From: Paenibacillus prosopidis
Lineage (GTDB): Bacteria > Bacillota > Bacilli > Paenibacillales > Paenibacillaceae
Direction: 5' to 3'
DNA length: 64,000 nt
Assembly: GCF_003337375.1 (NCBI RefSeq)
Contig: NZ_QPJD01000008.1
Location: 1-64,000 of the forward strand
This document shows, one piece after another, positions 35,433 to 43,590 of this stretch. The notes beneath the pieces were generated by a model. That model worked only from the letters and a program-made list of their open reading frames with translations. It was not told the origin of the DNA and ran no database searches. Made by a program: the position numbers and the translations under genes. Each line of letters opens with the position of its first letter. Positions within the stretch are counted from its first letter, which is position 1.

Positions 35433-37523
35433 ATGAAGAAGATGTTAGCGCTTTCAATTATTTTAAGTCTTCTGATGAGCATGGGAGTGTATGTTAATGA
35501 AGAGCAAAGGGCGCAAGCAGCTACAATTCCCTTTGCACATCCTGGCATACTACATACACAGGCAGATTTCGATCGTATGACGCAGATGGTAAATGCAGGC
35601 ACGCAGCCCTATCTGGACGGATATAATCAACTGGTCAATAGTGCGTATTCATCGTCCAATTGGACCCCGCGCGCTACGGCTACGATCATACGCGGCGGCG
35701 ATGGCGACAATGTATCCTTGTTGTACATTGATGTTGCCCGCGCTTATCAGAATGCCTTGCTTTGGAAGATCACAGGCAACACGGCTAACGGCGACACGGC
35801 GCGCAACATTCTGAACGCCTGGTCGTCCACCCTTACGACGATCTCCGGCAATGCCGACCGCTATTTGGCTGCCGGACTTTTCGGATATCAGCTGGCTAAC
35901 GTGTCAGAGATTATGCGCGGCTATTCCGGTTTCAACGTGACCCAGATGCAAGACATGCTGCTCAATGTATTTTATAAGCCTCTTAACGAGCGCTTCCTTA
36001 TTGGTAATGAATTCGGTGGGGATCACAACGACGCACACATTCAGAATTACCGTGCGAACTGGGATCTGTGCAATATGGCGGCGACGGTTGCGATTGGCAT
36101 TTTTACTGACCGCCTGGATATCTACAACATCGGAATCGAATATTTTAAACACGGCGCTGGAAACGGTTCCATCTATAATGCGATTCCGTTCCTGCACCCG
36201 GGCGGGCTCGCACAGTGGGAGGAGTCCGGGCGCGACCAGGCGCACACGCAAATGGGCATCGGATTAATGGCTTCAACGGCTGAAATGGCTTGGAATCAGG
36301 GCGACGATTTGTACGGGTGGGCAAATAACCGCTTCATGCGCGCCGCCGAATACGTCGCCAAATATAACAACGGAGATGATAACGTACCGTATGCGACCTA
36401 CGAAAGGGGTACAGGCACAAACGGCGCCGTTCAAACAGAAACGGTAATATCCAGCGAAAGCCGTAATGAACCGCGTCCGGTTTGGGAAATGATTTATAAC
36501 CATTACGCTAACCGCAAGGGGCTGTCGGTGCCCAATATTGCCGCACGCGCCCAGCTATTGAGACCGGAAGGCGGTCCGAACTCAGGCACTTCACACGCTT
36601 CGACGTATGACCAACCCGGATTCGGTACACTTCTCTATACCCGGCCCTCCGGCAGCGGTGGAACGGCAACTCTTCCTGGCGGAAATATTCCCGACGGCAC
36701 GTATCGTCTCATTGTGCGCCATACCGGTAAGGCTCTTGATGCAGCCGGAACAGCAAATGGTTCAAGTGTACAACAATGGACACCTAATGGGGGAACGAAT
36801 CAGCAGTGGACGGTAACCCATCTTGGCGGCGGCCAATACAGCGTTAAGGATGTAAGGAGCGGAAAGTTTTTGGATATAGCAAGTGCGTCTCTGGATCATG
36901 GCGCCAAATTCCAGTTGTGGAGCAGTAATGGCGGCGACAATCAGAAATTTGCCTTTCTCCCTGTAGGCAGCGGTTATCACCGCCTCACTCCTGTGCATAG
37001 CAACAAATCGGCTGACGTGGATGGAATCTCCACAGCAGACGGAGCCCTTATCCAGCAGTGGCGATATGTACTTGGCAATAACCAGCAGTGGAGGCTCGAA
37101 CCGATATCCGTAAACGTTCGCTTGCAATCGTATAATAATTCGAATCGTTACGTGCGGCACTCTAACTATCGTGGTCGGATAGATGCCAATGTTTCTCCGG
37201 TTCAAGACTCACAGTTCAAGATGGTTGCCGGATTGACCGATTCGAGCGGAGTTTCGTTCGAGTCCATCAACTTCCCTGGGCGCTTCCTGCGTATCCGGTC
37301 CAATGGGGAAGTTTGGCTGGATTCGAACGATAGCACGACAACTTTCAAAAATGAGGCAACCTTCCGTCGCGTAGCCGGATTGGCGGATCCTCAAAAATCG
37401 TCCTACCAGATGTGGACGGATTCGACCAAATATTTGCGCCACTCCAATTATCTTTTGTATGCCCAGAGCGGGTCAGGATCGACATTTAACGGCGATGCGA
37501 CTTTTACTGAAGTCGCTCCATAA
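35433..37523 (+). CDS. Secreted alginate-lyase-family enzyme with ricin and AbfB modules
   Basis: A 696-residue secreted protein. Residues 1-30 are a signal peptide ending AQA. The N-terminal catalytic part (about 33-405) has the alginate-lyase-family pattern, including NWDLCNMAA and ESGRDQAHTQMGIG, whose Arg, Gln and His are candidate catalytic or binding residues. A ricin-type beta-trefoil (about 420-545, repeated QQW) and an AbfB-type beta-trefoil (about 553-694, RYVRHSNYRGRI and KYLRHSNYLLYA) follow and should bind polysaccharide. AAAGGAGATG (35417-35426) gives ATG 35433. Two cre boxes lie upstream. The actual polyuronide substrate is open; AbfB hints at arabinose-containing plant polymers. 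Confidence 0.85.
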   Translation: MKKMLALSIILSLLMSMGVYVNEEQRAQAATIPFAHPGILHTQADFDRMTQMVNAGTQPYLDGYNQLVNSAYSSSNWTPRATATIIRGGDGDNVSLLYIDVARAYQNALLWKITGNTANGDTARNILNAWSSTLTTISGNADRYLAAGLFGYQLANVSEIMRGYSGFNVTQMQDMLLNVFYKPLNERFLIGNEFGGDHNDAHIQNYRANWDLCNMAATVAIGIFTDRLDIYNIGIEYFKHGAGNGSIYNAIPFLHPGGLAQWEESGRDQAHTQMGIGLMASTAEMAWNQGDDLYGWANNRFMRAAEYVAKYNNGDDNVPYATYERGTGTNGAVQTETVISSESRNEPRPVWEMIYNHYANRKGLSVPNIAARAQLLRPEGGPNSGTSHASTYDQPGFGTLLYTRPSGSGGTATLPGGNIPDGTYRLIVRHTGKALDAAGTANGSSVQQWTPNGGTNQQWTVTHLGGGQYSVKDVRSGKFLDIASASLDHGAKFQLWSSNGGDNQKFAFLPVGSGYHRLTPVHSNKSADVDGISTADGALIQQWRYVLGNNQQWRLEPISVNVRLQSYNNSNRYVRHSNYRGRIDANVSPVQDSQFKMVAGLTDSSGVSFESINFPGRFLRIRSNGEVWLDSNDSTTTFKNEATFRRVAGLADPQKSSYQMWTDSTKYLRHSNYLLYAQSGSGSTFNGDATFTEVAP

Positions 37524-37547
37524 AGCTAAGTAAAGTTCAAAAGTTAG

Positions 37548-37581
37548 AAATGGCTCTATATCAACAGATATAGAGCCATTT
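37548..37581. terminator. Strong hairpin between convergent genes
   Basis: AAATGGCTCTATATC pairs perfectly over 15 bp with 37567-37581 around an AACA loop. T-tracts are weak on both sides, so it is a terminator by position and stem strength. Confidence 0.7.
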
Positions 37582-37611
37582 CCTCTCCTATAATACTCTG
37601 CGAGCCGGCAA

Positions 37612-37800
37612 TTAAAGGATTTCATCAACGGATCTGGTTTTAATGATATCCATAACGAAGGTTCCCAAATCTTCATAACTCATTGAGTTTAGTTTAGCTT
37701 TGAAAGCTTCCGGAATGGTCTCTTTTTCAGAAATATCTTTGATAATATCAATTACCACTTCAACTCTAGCCTTATGTCGGTCTTTGGTGTCAATCCTCAT
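37612..37800 (-). CDS. Small hypothetical protein
   Basis: A 62-residue charged, helical protein (VEVVIDIIKDISEKETIPEA). AGGAGAAC precedes the ATG on the minus strand. It lies 49 bases downstream of the SleB-like gene in the same direction and may share its transcript. No family recognised. Confidence 0.55.
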   Translation of the reverse strand: MRIDTKDRHKARVEVVIDIIKDISEKETIPEAFKAKLNSMSYEDLGTFVMDIIKTRSVDEIL

Positions 37801-37849
37801 TCATTCGTTCTCCTGTACTAGATATTTATTCTTTCTCCCTTGGCGTTAC

Positions 37850-38488
37850 TTATAGTGCAAATAGATGATTGCCGATTTTCTTGGTGGCTGAGCGCGTCTT
37901 GAACCAACCCGATTTGGAGACATCCGGATTATAGTAGAACAACGCATTGCCGGTCGGGTCCATGCCTTTTACCGCAGCTTTGGCCGCCTTGAACGCCGTT
38001 TGATTCGGTATAAGCCAGTACTGTCCGTCCGTTACGGCTGAGAAAGCATTCGGCTCCATAATGACTTCTTTCACTGTATTCGGAAACTTTGGAGACTGCA
38101 GGCGATTCATTACGACCGCGCCGACAGCCACTTGGCCTTTATAGTCTTCTCCTCTTGCCTCGGCATAGATGACACGCGCAAGCATGGAAAGTTCTTTTTT
38201 GTTAACCGATAATTTTTTGAGCTTCGCCCATGTTTTAGGGCCTACAATGCCGTCACTCCGAAGTCCGTTATTTTTTTGGAAACGTTGAACCGCGCTGCGG
38301 GTGACCTTTCCGAAATTTTTATCTATGGGTAATTTGTAATAACCGAGTGTCTGAAGCCGGAACTGCAGATCCGAAATTGCCTGTCCCTCGCTGCCGACTT
38401 TCAAAACAGGGGAAGCGTCTATCTTGTGATTAGCGGCGGTTGCGATTACTAGCACGAGTAGAGTGAATAGAGTCAGAAATCTGTACAT
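37850..38488 (-). CDS. SleB-like spore cortex-lytic enzyme / cell wall hydrolase
   Basis: A 212-residue secreted protein: signal peptide (1-25), peptidoglycan-binding domain type 1 (about 28-92; LQFRLQTLGYYKLPIDKNFG) and a Hydrolase_2 (SleB-type) domain (about 97-212; LARVIYAEARGEDYKGQVAVGAVV) with catalytic Glu110. SleB is a lytic transglycosylase that degrades cortex peptidoglycan at germination and normally needs YpeB. GGAGGG stands 11-12 bases before the ATG. It is not next to the YpeB-like gene at 32836, so it may be a paralogue such as CwlJ/SleL-independent wall hydrolases. Confidence 0.88.
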   Translation of the reverse strand: MYRFLTLFTLLVLVIATAANHKIDASPVLKVGSEGQAISDLQFRLQTLGYYKLPIDKNFGKVTRSAVQRFQKNNGLRSDGIVGPKTWAKLKKLSVNKKELSMLARVIYAEARGEDYKGQVAVGAVVMNRLQSPKFPNTVKEVIMEPNAFSAVTDGQYWLIPNQTAFKAAKAAVKGMDPTGNALFYYNPDVSKSGWFKTRSATKKIGNHLFAL

Positions 38489-38735
38489 GATGTTTGAAAC
38501 CCTCCGAATGCAAATAATAGAATGTCTTAGTTCGTTATTCTAGCACAGCTTGAATATTATAATCTTGTTAAAATTTTCTCATGTTTCTGTTAGATAGTCT
38601 TACCACTATTAGTAAAGTGAGTTAATAAAAGGGGTTGTTATCTTCAATTTCCAGTGATTAAGAACGTGTTTGGACCTACAAGCTTCGGCTGTAAAAAGAG
38701 GACCGAAACGTATCCAATGTACATGGCTAGGCGTA

Positions 38736-38918
38736 TGCGGACTTTGAATCCGTTATTTTTCCGTTTTGCCCCTTTTTTGAGGTACTTGCGGACACTGCAT
38801 CCGTTATTTGCCGTAAAACAGCTATTTTAAGTGTATTTTAAGGCGTATAGCAGATCCTATGTCCGCACAGTATGCATTTTAGGTCTCTTTTATACAAATA
38901 GCGAATCGTATGTCCGCA
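38736..38918. repeat. Four-copy GCGGACA repeat, two in each orientation
   Basis: Copies on the plus strand: TGCGGACTTTGAATCCGTTA (38736) and TGCGGACACTGCATCCGTTA (38787). On the minus strand: sites ending TCCTATGTCCGCA (38867) and TCGTATGTCCGCA (38918). The order is two forward then two inverted, so the second and third can fold into a long stem. No gene is supported in 38540-39060; it looks like a dispersed intergenic element of this bacterial group. Confidence 0.6.
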
Positions 38919-39073
38919 TCCGCATCCACATAAACTTGCTGAATCCTGGTCTATGGAAAGCGGTGACGCCTCCTTTCAAGCCTTATTTTCACTTACCAAA
39001 AGAAAACTTAATAAGACATTTTTTGTTGAAATATTCCAAAATTTCTGATATAAAAGTTGTAGGAATTATTTGG

Positions 39074-39141
39074 TATGTGCGACTGGCGTAAACGTGGAGG
39101 ACCACAAGGGAGCACATATTTCATATGCCGTACGCCTGGGC
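39074..39141 (+). promoter_or_regulatory. ZTP (pfl) riboswitch aptamer of the DJ-1/PfpI gene
   Basis: Same architecture as the folD riboswitch: TATGTG (39074-39079) pairs with CACATA (39113-39118) around GACTGGCG, a GTGG/CCAC stem and GGGAGC, and the distal GCCGTACGCCTGGGC (39127-39141) completes the pseudoknot. Most core bases are identical to 28101-28169. Confidence 0.9.
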
Positions 39142-39180
39142 AAAGTATTTGATCTAATGATCAAGTGCTTTTTTTGTTTT
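39142..39180 (+). terminator. Expression-platform terminator of the second ZTP riboswitch
   Basis: AAAGTATTTGATC pairs over 13 positions (two G-U) with GATCAAGTGCTTT, then TTTTTGTTTT. It starts directly after the aptamer, as in the folD leader. Confidence 0.82.
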
Positions 39181-39207
39181 CAAATTTGCAAGAGGCGGAT
39201 GTAGAAG

Positions 39208-39801
39208 ATGAAAATGGCTTATATTATGTTTGATCAAATGACTACTATGGACTTTGCCGGCTTTTACGAAGTTGTCGCTTGGATGGGCGTGTTAGGGAAA
39301 AAGGAGAATCTTTCTTGGGACTTTTGTTCAAACAAGGAGGAAATCACCGATGATCGGGGTATGAAAATTAAGATACAGTATGTTTACCCGGATTTATCGA
39401 GCTATGATCTTGTTTTTATTCCTGGCGGCATGTCTACAAGAAAACTTAGGTTCGATTCTGAGTTTATTTCATGGATTCAAACTTCACGTGATGTTGAATA
39501 CAAAGTGTCTGTTTGTACGGGGTCTTTATTGCTGGGTGCAGCAGGATTTTTGACAGGAAGAAAGGCTACGACGAATCCATCCGCCTATCATCTTTTAAGT
39601 CCTTATTGCTCAGAAGTAATTAAGAGGCGTATTGTAAGGGATGGTAACATTTTTATGGGGGGAGGTGCTGGGGCTTCGATAGATACAGGTCTTTTCTTCG
39701 TTGAATCAGTCACCGACGAAAGTTTTGTTAAACAAGTACAAGAAAAAATAGATTATCCATTCTATCGTGAAGGTAATCTTTCAAGTTTTTATGAAAAGTA
39801 A
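39208..39801 (+). CDS. DJ-1/PfpI family protein under ZTP riboswitch control
   Basis: A 197-residue class-I glutamine-amidotransferase-like protein. Nucleophile-elbow Cys103 is in VSVCTGSLLLGAAGFL. Asp15 (MDFAGFYEV) with Cys103-Thr104 is the arrangement known from isonitrile hydratase; classical DJ-1 has Glu in the first position. AGAGGCGG precedes the ATG. Family members include glyoxalases, deglycases and isonitrile hydratases. The riboswitch upstream ties it to folate or purine one-carbon stress, an unusual link. It may repair or remove a damaged metabolite that builds up when ZTP is high; this is inference. Confidence 0.87.
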   Translation: MKMAYIMFDQMTTMDFAGFYEVVAWMGVLGKKENLSWDFCSNKEEITDDRGMKIKIQYVYPDLSSYDLVFIPGGMSTRKLRFDSEFISWIQTSRDVEYKVSVCTGSLLLGAAGFLTGRKATTNPSAYHLLSPYCSEVIKRRIVRDGNIFMGGGAGASIDTGLFFVESVTDESFVKQVQEKIDYPFYREGNLSSFYEK

Positions 39802-39833
39802 ATAAGGCGGTGGTTGCGATGCTTGGAATTAAA

Positions 39834-39949
39834 TATGAAAAATCATATAGAAAATTCCCTGGGCTGGCTAAAGTGAAAAATCTATGTGAAAAATCATATA
39901 TAATTTTTCTTTTTGAATGAATCCCGCCAATTATGTTCGAAAAATCGTA
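39834..39949. repeat. Three 14-bp dyads spaced exactly 51 bp
   Basis: TATGA-AAAA-TCATA (39834-39847), TGTGA-AAAA-TCATA (39885-39898) and TTCGA-AAAA-TCGTA (39936-39949) have centres 51 bp apart. A further GTGAAAAATC lies at 39873. The spacing is close to five helical turns. No gene is supported in 39802-40124. Confidence 0.55.
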
Positions 39950-40124
39950 TATATCAACGGAAAGTTAAATGGATGTGCTTCTTACTCTCCCACGAAAGAC
40001 TAGCTACACTTTAAGGTGGGGGTTATTTGACGCTTATCGCGGAACTTTTTCCCTATAGATTCAAAAAGTATAATCCAAGCGGTTGTGCTTTTTTTCGTTT
40101 AAGCCCATTTTTTTATAATATTCA

Positions 40125-40174
40125 TTGACAGGAATATTCCTTAAGTAGTATATTTTAAATGTGAGTACGGTCAC
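40125..40174 (+). promoter_or_regulatory. Promoter and operator of the ArsR-SRPBCC operon
   Basis: TTGACA (40125-40130) and TATATT (40149-40154), spacer 18, form a good promoter. GTGA-N6-TCAC (40161-40174) lies at the expected transcription start and is a candidate operator for the ArsR-type repressor. Confidence 0.6.
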
Positions 40175-40201
40175 TAGTAAACGAAACGAGGTGGCTTTGA
40201 A

Positions 40202-40297
40202 ATGAATGAAATGGTAAGAAAAGTCCACGCCGTACCCCATGTAAAAGCTGATTCATTCATTAAGGAACATTCGGATCATGGAAATTACGACATTTAG
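40202..40297 (+). CDS. 31-residue upstream ORF overlapping the ArsR gene
   Basis: GAGGTGG (40188-40194) stands seven bases before ATG 40202, a better signal than that of the ArsR gene. The peptide is MNEMVRKVHAVPHVKADSF and twelve further residues, with four His, no signal peptide, and its TAG lies 20 bases inside the next gene. It could be a leader peptide that couples translation of the repressor gene or a small protein in its own right. Not a family that I recognise. Confidence 0.5.
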   Translation: MNEMVRKVHAVPHVKADSFIKEHSDHGNYDI

Positions 40298-40607
40298 CGC
40301 ACTGGCCGAACCCAACCGCTTGCGTATTGTAGAGCTCTTGCAGGGAGGTCCCTTGACTGTAGGGGAAATAGCCGATCGGCTTGGGCTCCGCCAGCCTCAA
40401 GCCTCGAAGCATCTGCGCGTCCTGTTGGAGGCTGGGATCGTCGAGGTAAAGGCTGCCGCCAACCGCCGGAATTACAATCTCCGGTCGGAGCCGTTCCAAG
40501 CACTGGACGCTTGGCTTGAAACCTACCGCCGTGTTTGGGATGAACGACTTGACAATCTGGAGGCTTACCTGCAGAAGCTGCAATCTAAAGAAAACAAACA
40601 AAACTAA
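40278..40607 (+). CDS. ArsR family transcriptional regulator
   Basis: A 109-residue winged-helix repressor (FSALAEPNRLRIVELLQGGPLTVGEIADRLGLRQPQASKHLRVLLEAGIV). It lacks the usual metal-binding cysteines, so it belongs to the metal-independent branch that often pairs with SRPBCC proteins. AAGGA is about 11 bases upstream of ATG 40278, and the preceding small ORF overlaps it. The SRPBCC gene follows after 21 bases. Confidence 0.92.
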   Translation: MEITTFSALAEPNRLRIVELLQGGPLTVGEIADRLGLRQPQASKHLRVLLEAGIVEVKAAANRRNYNLRSEPFQALDAWLETYRRVWDERLDNLEAYLQKLQSKENKQN

Positions 40608-40628
40608 AAAATTCAGGAGGAATGTAAA

Positions 40629-41138
40629 ATGTCGAACAAAATGATTTCCAAGGTAGAGGGCCATGAGCTTATTCTGGAGCGTGTTTTTGATGCGCCGCGC
40701 GAGCTTGTATTCAAAGTGTTCTCGGAGGCTGAGCATCTGAAGCACTGGTGGGGACCTCGCGGCTGGACGCTTACGGTTTGCAACGTCGATTTTCGGCCGG
40801 GCGGCATCTGGCATTACTGCATGAAGTGCATGGATGAGAACCAAGGGGATTTTTACGGATTTGAATCTTGGGGCAAAGGGATCTACCAGGAAATCGTAGA
40901 GGCGGAAAAGATCGTCTACATCGACTATTTCTCGGATGCCGAAGGAAATGAAGCGGAAGGAATGCCCTCAACTCTTGTTACGATGACTTTTGAAGAGCAC
41001 GAAGGAAAGACGAAGCTTGTTAGCCGGGCTCAATACGATTCCGCCGAAGCGCTCAAAACCGTGATGGAAATGGGGATGGAGCAAGGAATTACTGAAACTT
41101 GGGATCGTCTCTCCGAGCATTTACAATCGATACAATAA
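40629..41138 (+). CDS. SRPBCC (AHSA1-type) domain protein
   Basis: A 169-residue START/Bet-v-1-like protein of the AHSA1 group: LERVFDAPRELVFKVFSEAEHLKHWWGP at the start and MEMGMEQGITETWDRLSEHL as the C-terminal helix. These fold into a helix-grip with a hydrophobic pocket. AGGAGG precedes the ATG. It is the usual partner of an ArsR repressor; ligand unknown. Confidence 0.9.
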   Translation: MSNKMISKVEGHELILERVFDAPRELVFKVFSEAEHLKHWWGPRGWTLTVCNVDFRPGGIWHYCMKCMDENQGDFYGFESWGKGIYQEIVEAEKIVYIDYFSDAEGNEAEGMPSTLVTMTFEEHEGKTKLVSRAQYDSAEALKTVMEMGMEQGITETWDRLSEHLQSIQ

Positions 41139-41142
41139 CCCA

Positions 41143-41184
41143 AAGAGCCCTCCAAAACGAAATCAATTCGTTTGGAGGGCTCTT
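41143..41184. terminator. Bidirectional terminator
   Basis: AGAGCCCTCCAAAACGAA pairs with TTCGTTTGGAGGGCTCT (one bulge), located between the convergent SRPBCC and GH130 genes. Confidence 0.82.
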
Positions 41185-41191
41185 CTGCTGT

Positions 41192-42364
41192 CTATTTTAG
41201 CTGCAGATTACGATCGATCAGAGCGATGCGCTGCTCTACGCACGCATAGGAGCGAAGCGGATCTTCAGGTGTGTTGATGCAGTAGTCCAGCAATTGATCA
41301 ATAGTTGTAACGGCAACGTGACAGCGCGTATCGGATGAAGCGTAGTAAATGTAGACATCGCCGTTATCCTTTGCGATAACGCCGTTACAGAATGCCACGT
41401 TGGATACGTCGCCTACGCGCTCGATGCCTTCCGGAGCGAGCAGGTGTCCGCCTGGGCGATGCGTTACTTTGTTCGGCTCGTTCAAGTCAGATAGGAAAGC
41501 GTAAAGCACGTATCGCAAGCCTGCCGCCGTATTGCGTACGCCGTGTGCGATATGGATCCAGCCTTTTTCTGTTTTGATCGGCGCAGGACCTTGTCCGTTC
41601 TTCACTTCTTTGATGGTATGATAATGGCGCTCGTCAATAATCGTTTCGCTCTCGACAACGGCGTTTTCGATCGAATCGGAAAGTCCCCAGCCGATGCCGC
41701 CGCCTGAACCCGTATCGATAAAGCCGTCCTGCGGACGTGTATAGAACGCATACTTGCCGTCTATAAATTCGGGATGCAGCACAACGTTGCGCTGCTGGTT
41801 GGAGGCTGTTTTCAAATCGGCAAGGCGCTCCCACTGCTTCAGATCCTTCGTTCTTACAATTCCGCACTGCGCGATTGCGCTGGAGAGATCGCCCTTCGGA
41901 GCGGACGGATCTTTTCTCTCTGTACAGAACAAGCCGTAAATCCAGCCGTCCTCGTGCTGAACAAGACGCATATCGTATACGTTAACGTCCGGGTAGCCCG
42001 TTTCAGGCAGCAGGACGGGACGATCCCAGAAACGGAAGCCATCTACGCCGCTATCGCTCTCTGCAATCGCAAAAAACGATTTGCGGTCATTGCCTTCAAC
42101 ACGGGCAACCAGATAAAATTTGCCGTTCAACGAGATAGCGCCTGGATTGAACACGCAATGAACGCCAAGGCGCTCCATGAAATAAGGATTTGTTTCCGGA
42201 TCAAAATCATATTTCCAATGCAGCGGAGCATGCTCCGCTGTTAGGACAGGGTGCACATAACGGTCGAATACGCCGTTACCGATTCCTGCAGGTTCGTTTT
42301 TACGTCCAATTAGAGCTTCGTAACGTTCAGTCAGCAGTTGTTTGCGTTCATAGAATTTACTCAT
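41192..42364 (-). CDS. GH130 phosphorylase (beta-1,4-mannosylglucose / manno-oligosaccharide)
   Basis: A 390-residue five-bladed-propeller enzyme of glycoside hydrolase family 130. Start 42364 follows GGAGG eight bases away; an in-frame ATG 15 bases earlier overlaps the epimerase stop. [19 protein letters not shown] and [22 protein letters not shown] are typical family segments. GH130 enzymes phosphorolyse mannosyl-glucose or manno-oligosaccharides to mannose 1-phosphate. With the upstream epimerase it completes the known intracellular mannobiose route: Man-Man to Man-Glc to Man-1-P plus glucose. No signal peptide. Last gene of the minus-strand operon. Confidence 0.93.
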   Translation of the reverse strand: MSKFYERKQLLTERYEALIGRKNEPAGIGNGVFDRYVHPVLTAEHAPLHWKYDFDPETNPYFMERLGVHCVFNPGAISLNGKFYLVARVEGNDRKSFFAIAESDSGVDGFRFWDRPVLLPETGYPDVNVYDMRLVQHEDGWIYGLFCTERKDPSAPKGDLSSAIAQCGIVRTKDLKQWERLADLKTASNQQRNVVLHPEFIDGKYAFYTRPQDGFIDTGSGGGIGWGLSDSIENAVVESETIIDERHYHTIKEVKNGQGPAPIKTEKGWIHIAHGVRNTAAGLRYVLYAFLSDLNEPNKVTHRPGGHLLAPEGIERVGDVSNVAFCNGVIAKDNGDVYIYYASSDTRCHVAVTTIDQLLDYCINTPEDPLRSYACVEQRIALIDRNLQLK

Positions 42365-42378
42365 GATTTCGACCTCCA

Positions 42379-43590
42379 TTAGTGTGATGCTGATGCGCCA
42401 GTAAGACGCTCAATCATTTCGAAGCATGCCCGCCCGTTATGGTAGGGACATTTCCAAGGACTAACCTTCTCCAGATTATCGCTGGGAGAACCGTCACGCG
42501 TCACGCTCCAGTGCCATTCGCCGTGCTCTTTATCAATGATGCGGCTCTCGATAAAGTCCCATGATTTCAAAGCGGCATCGCGGAATTTCGTGTCGCCGGT
42601 CATTTGATACGCATTGTAAAAACCGACGACCGCCTCTGCCTGCGGCCACCAATCCTTATCCGTATCGGTCAGTCCCTTCGAATCGGCTTCATTAAATAAT
42701 CCGCCGTCCTCGTCCACGCCTTCGTTATACGTAGCTTCCGCCATGCGGATTGCGATCGCCTTTGCTTCTGCAAGCAGCGCATCGTCGCCAAGCACCTCAG
42801 CAGCTTCTACCAGAAGCCAGCTGCCTTCAATGTCATGGCCATAGGAGATATGCTCCGATTTGCTGTTCCACTGCTCATCGAAGAAGAGGAGGAAATGCGC
42901 GTTTTCCGCATTTATGATGTGCTTCATCGTTATTTCAATAAGCTCCTTCAGCTTCGAGCGCAACACATCCGATTTCCATACGCGGTACAAATTCGTATAG
43001 GCCTCCATAACGTGAAGATGCGTGTTCATCGACTTCTTCGTATTCAAATCCTTTTCGCTCAAGCTGTTGTCATCCGTCTCCTGCCACTCGCGGGTCAGTG
43101 CTTCGAAGTAGCCTTTGTACTCCGTATCGTAGCTGTAGCGCTCAAGGGTATGGAACAGCTCGATCGCCTGCTCAAGAGCAGCATCGTTGCCGGTTGCGCG
43201 GTAATATTCCGAGAACGCATAGATGGCGAATGCCTGGCCGTATACTTGCTTCTTCGTTTCGGCCGGATTGCCGGCTGCATCAACCATCCAATACAAGCCT
43301 CCGAATTCGCGATCTGTAAAATGCTCATTTACATAACGATAGGCTCTTTCGGCGATATTTAAATATTGCTCATTTCCAAACATCCGGTAAGCAGCAGCGA
43401 ATGTCCATAAAATACGCGTGTTAAGCACGAGGCTTTTGTCAGCCTCAAGGTTAACGGTCAGGTCTCTGCTAATAAAACCGTAGAAGCCGCCATTTTGCTC
43501 ATCGGGCGTGTGTTTCATCCAGAAGCCGAGTATGTTCGATTCCAGCTCCTGCTCGATGCGAGGCAGCCATTGTTGATTGAGATCGCTCAT
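42379..43590 (-). CDS. AGE family epimerase, probable cellobiose/mannobiose 2-epimerase
   Basis: A 403-residue (alpha/alpha)6-barrel enzyme. Conserved histidine-containing segments are [22 protein letters not shown] and HGEWHWSV, the last with the catalytic His of cellobiose 2-epimerases. Its place between GH113 and GH130 genes makes mannobiose the likely substrate, converted to mannosyl-glucose. The start overlaps the GH113 stop (ATGA). N-acylglucosamine 2-epimerase activity is the other possibility in this fold but fits the context poorly. Confidence 0.92.
   Translation of the reverse strand: MSDLNQQWLPRIEQELESNILGFWMKHTPDEQNGGFYGFISRDLTVNLEADKSLVLNTRILWTFAAAYRMFGNEQYLNIAERAYRYVNEHFTDREFGGLYWMVDAAGNPAETKKQVYGQAFAIYAFSEYYRATGNDAALEQAIELFHTLERYSYDTEYKGYFEALTREWQETDDNSLSEKDLNTKKSMNTHLHVMEAYTNLYRVWKSDVLRSKLKELIEITMKHIINAENAHFLLFFDEQWNSKSEHISYGHDIEGSWLLVEAAEVLGDDALLAEAKAIAIRMAEATYNEGVDEDGGLFNEADSKGLTDTDKDWWPQAEAVVGFYNAYQMTGDTKFRDAALKSWDFIESRIIDKEHGEWHWSVTRDGSPSDNLEKVSPWKCPYHNGRACFEMIERLTGASASH

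Noticed and set aside
38736..38918. Considered as an insertion sequence end
   Set aside because: No transposase frame and no target duplication seen; fits a non-coding intergenic repeat better.
39834..39949. Considered as a CRISPR array
   Set aside because: Only three imperfect 14-bp dyads, AT-rich, with unequal copies and no cas genes.
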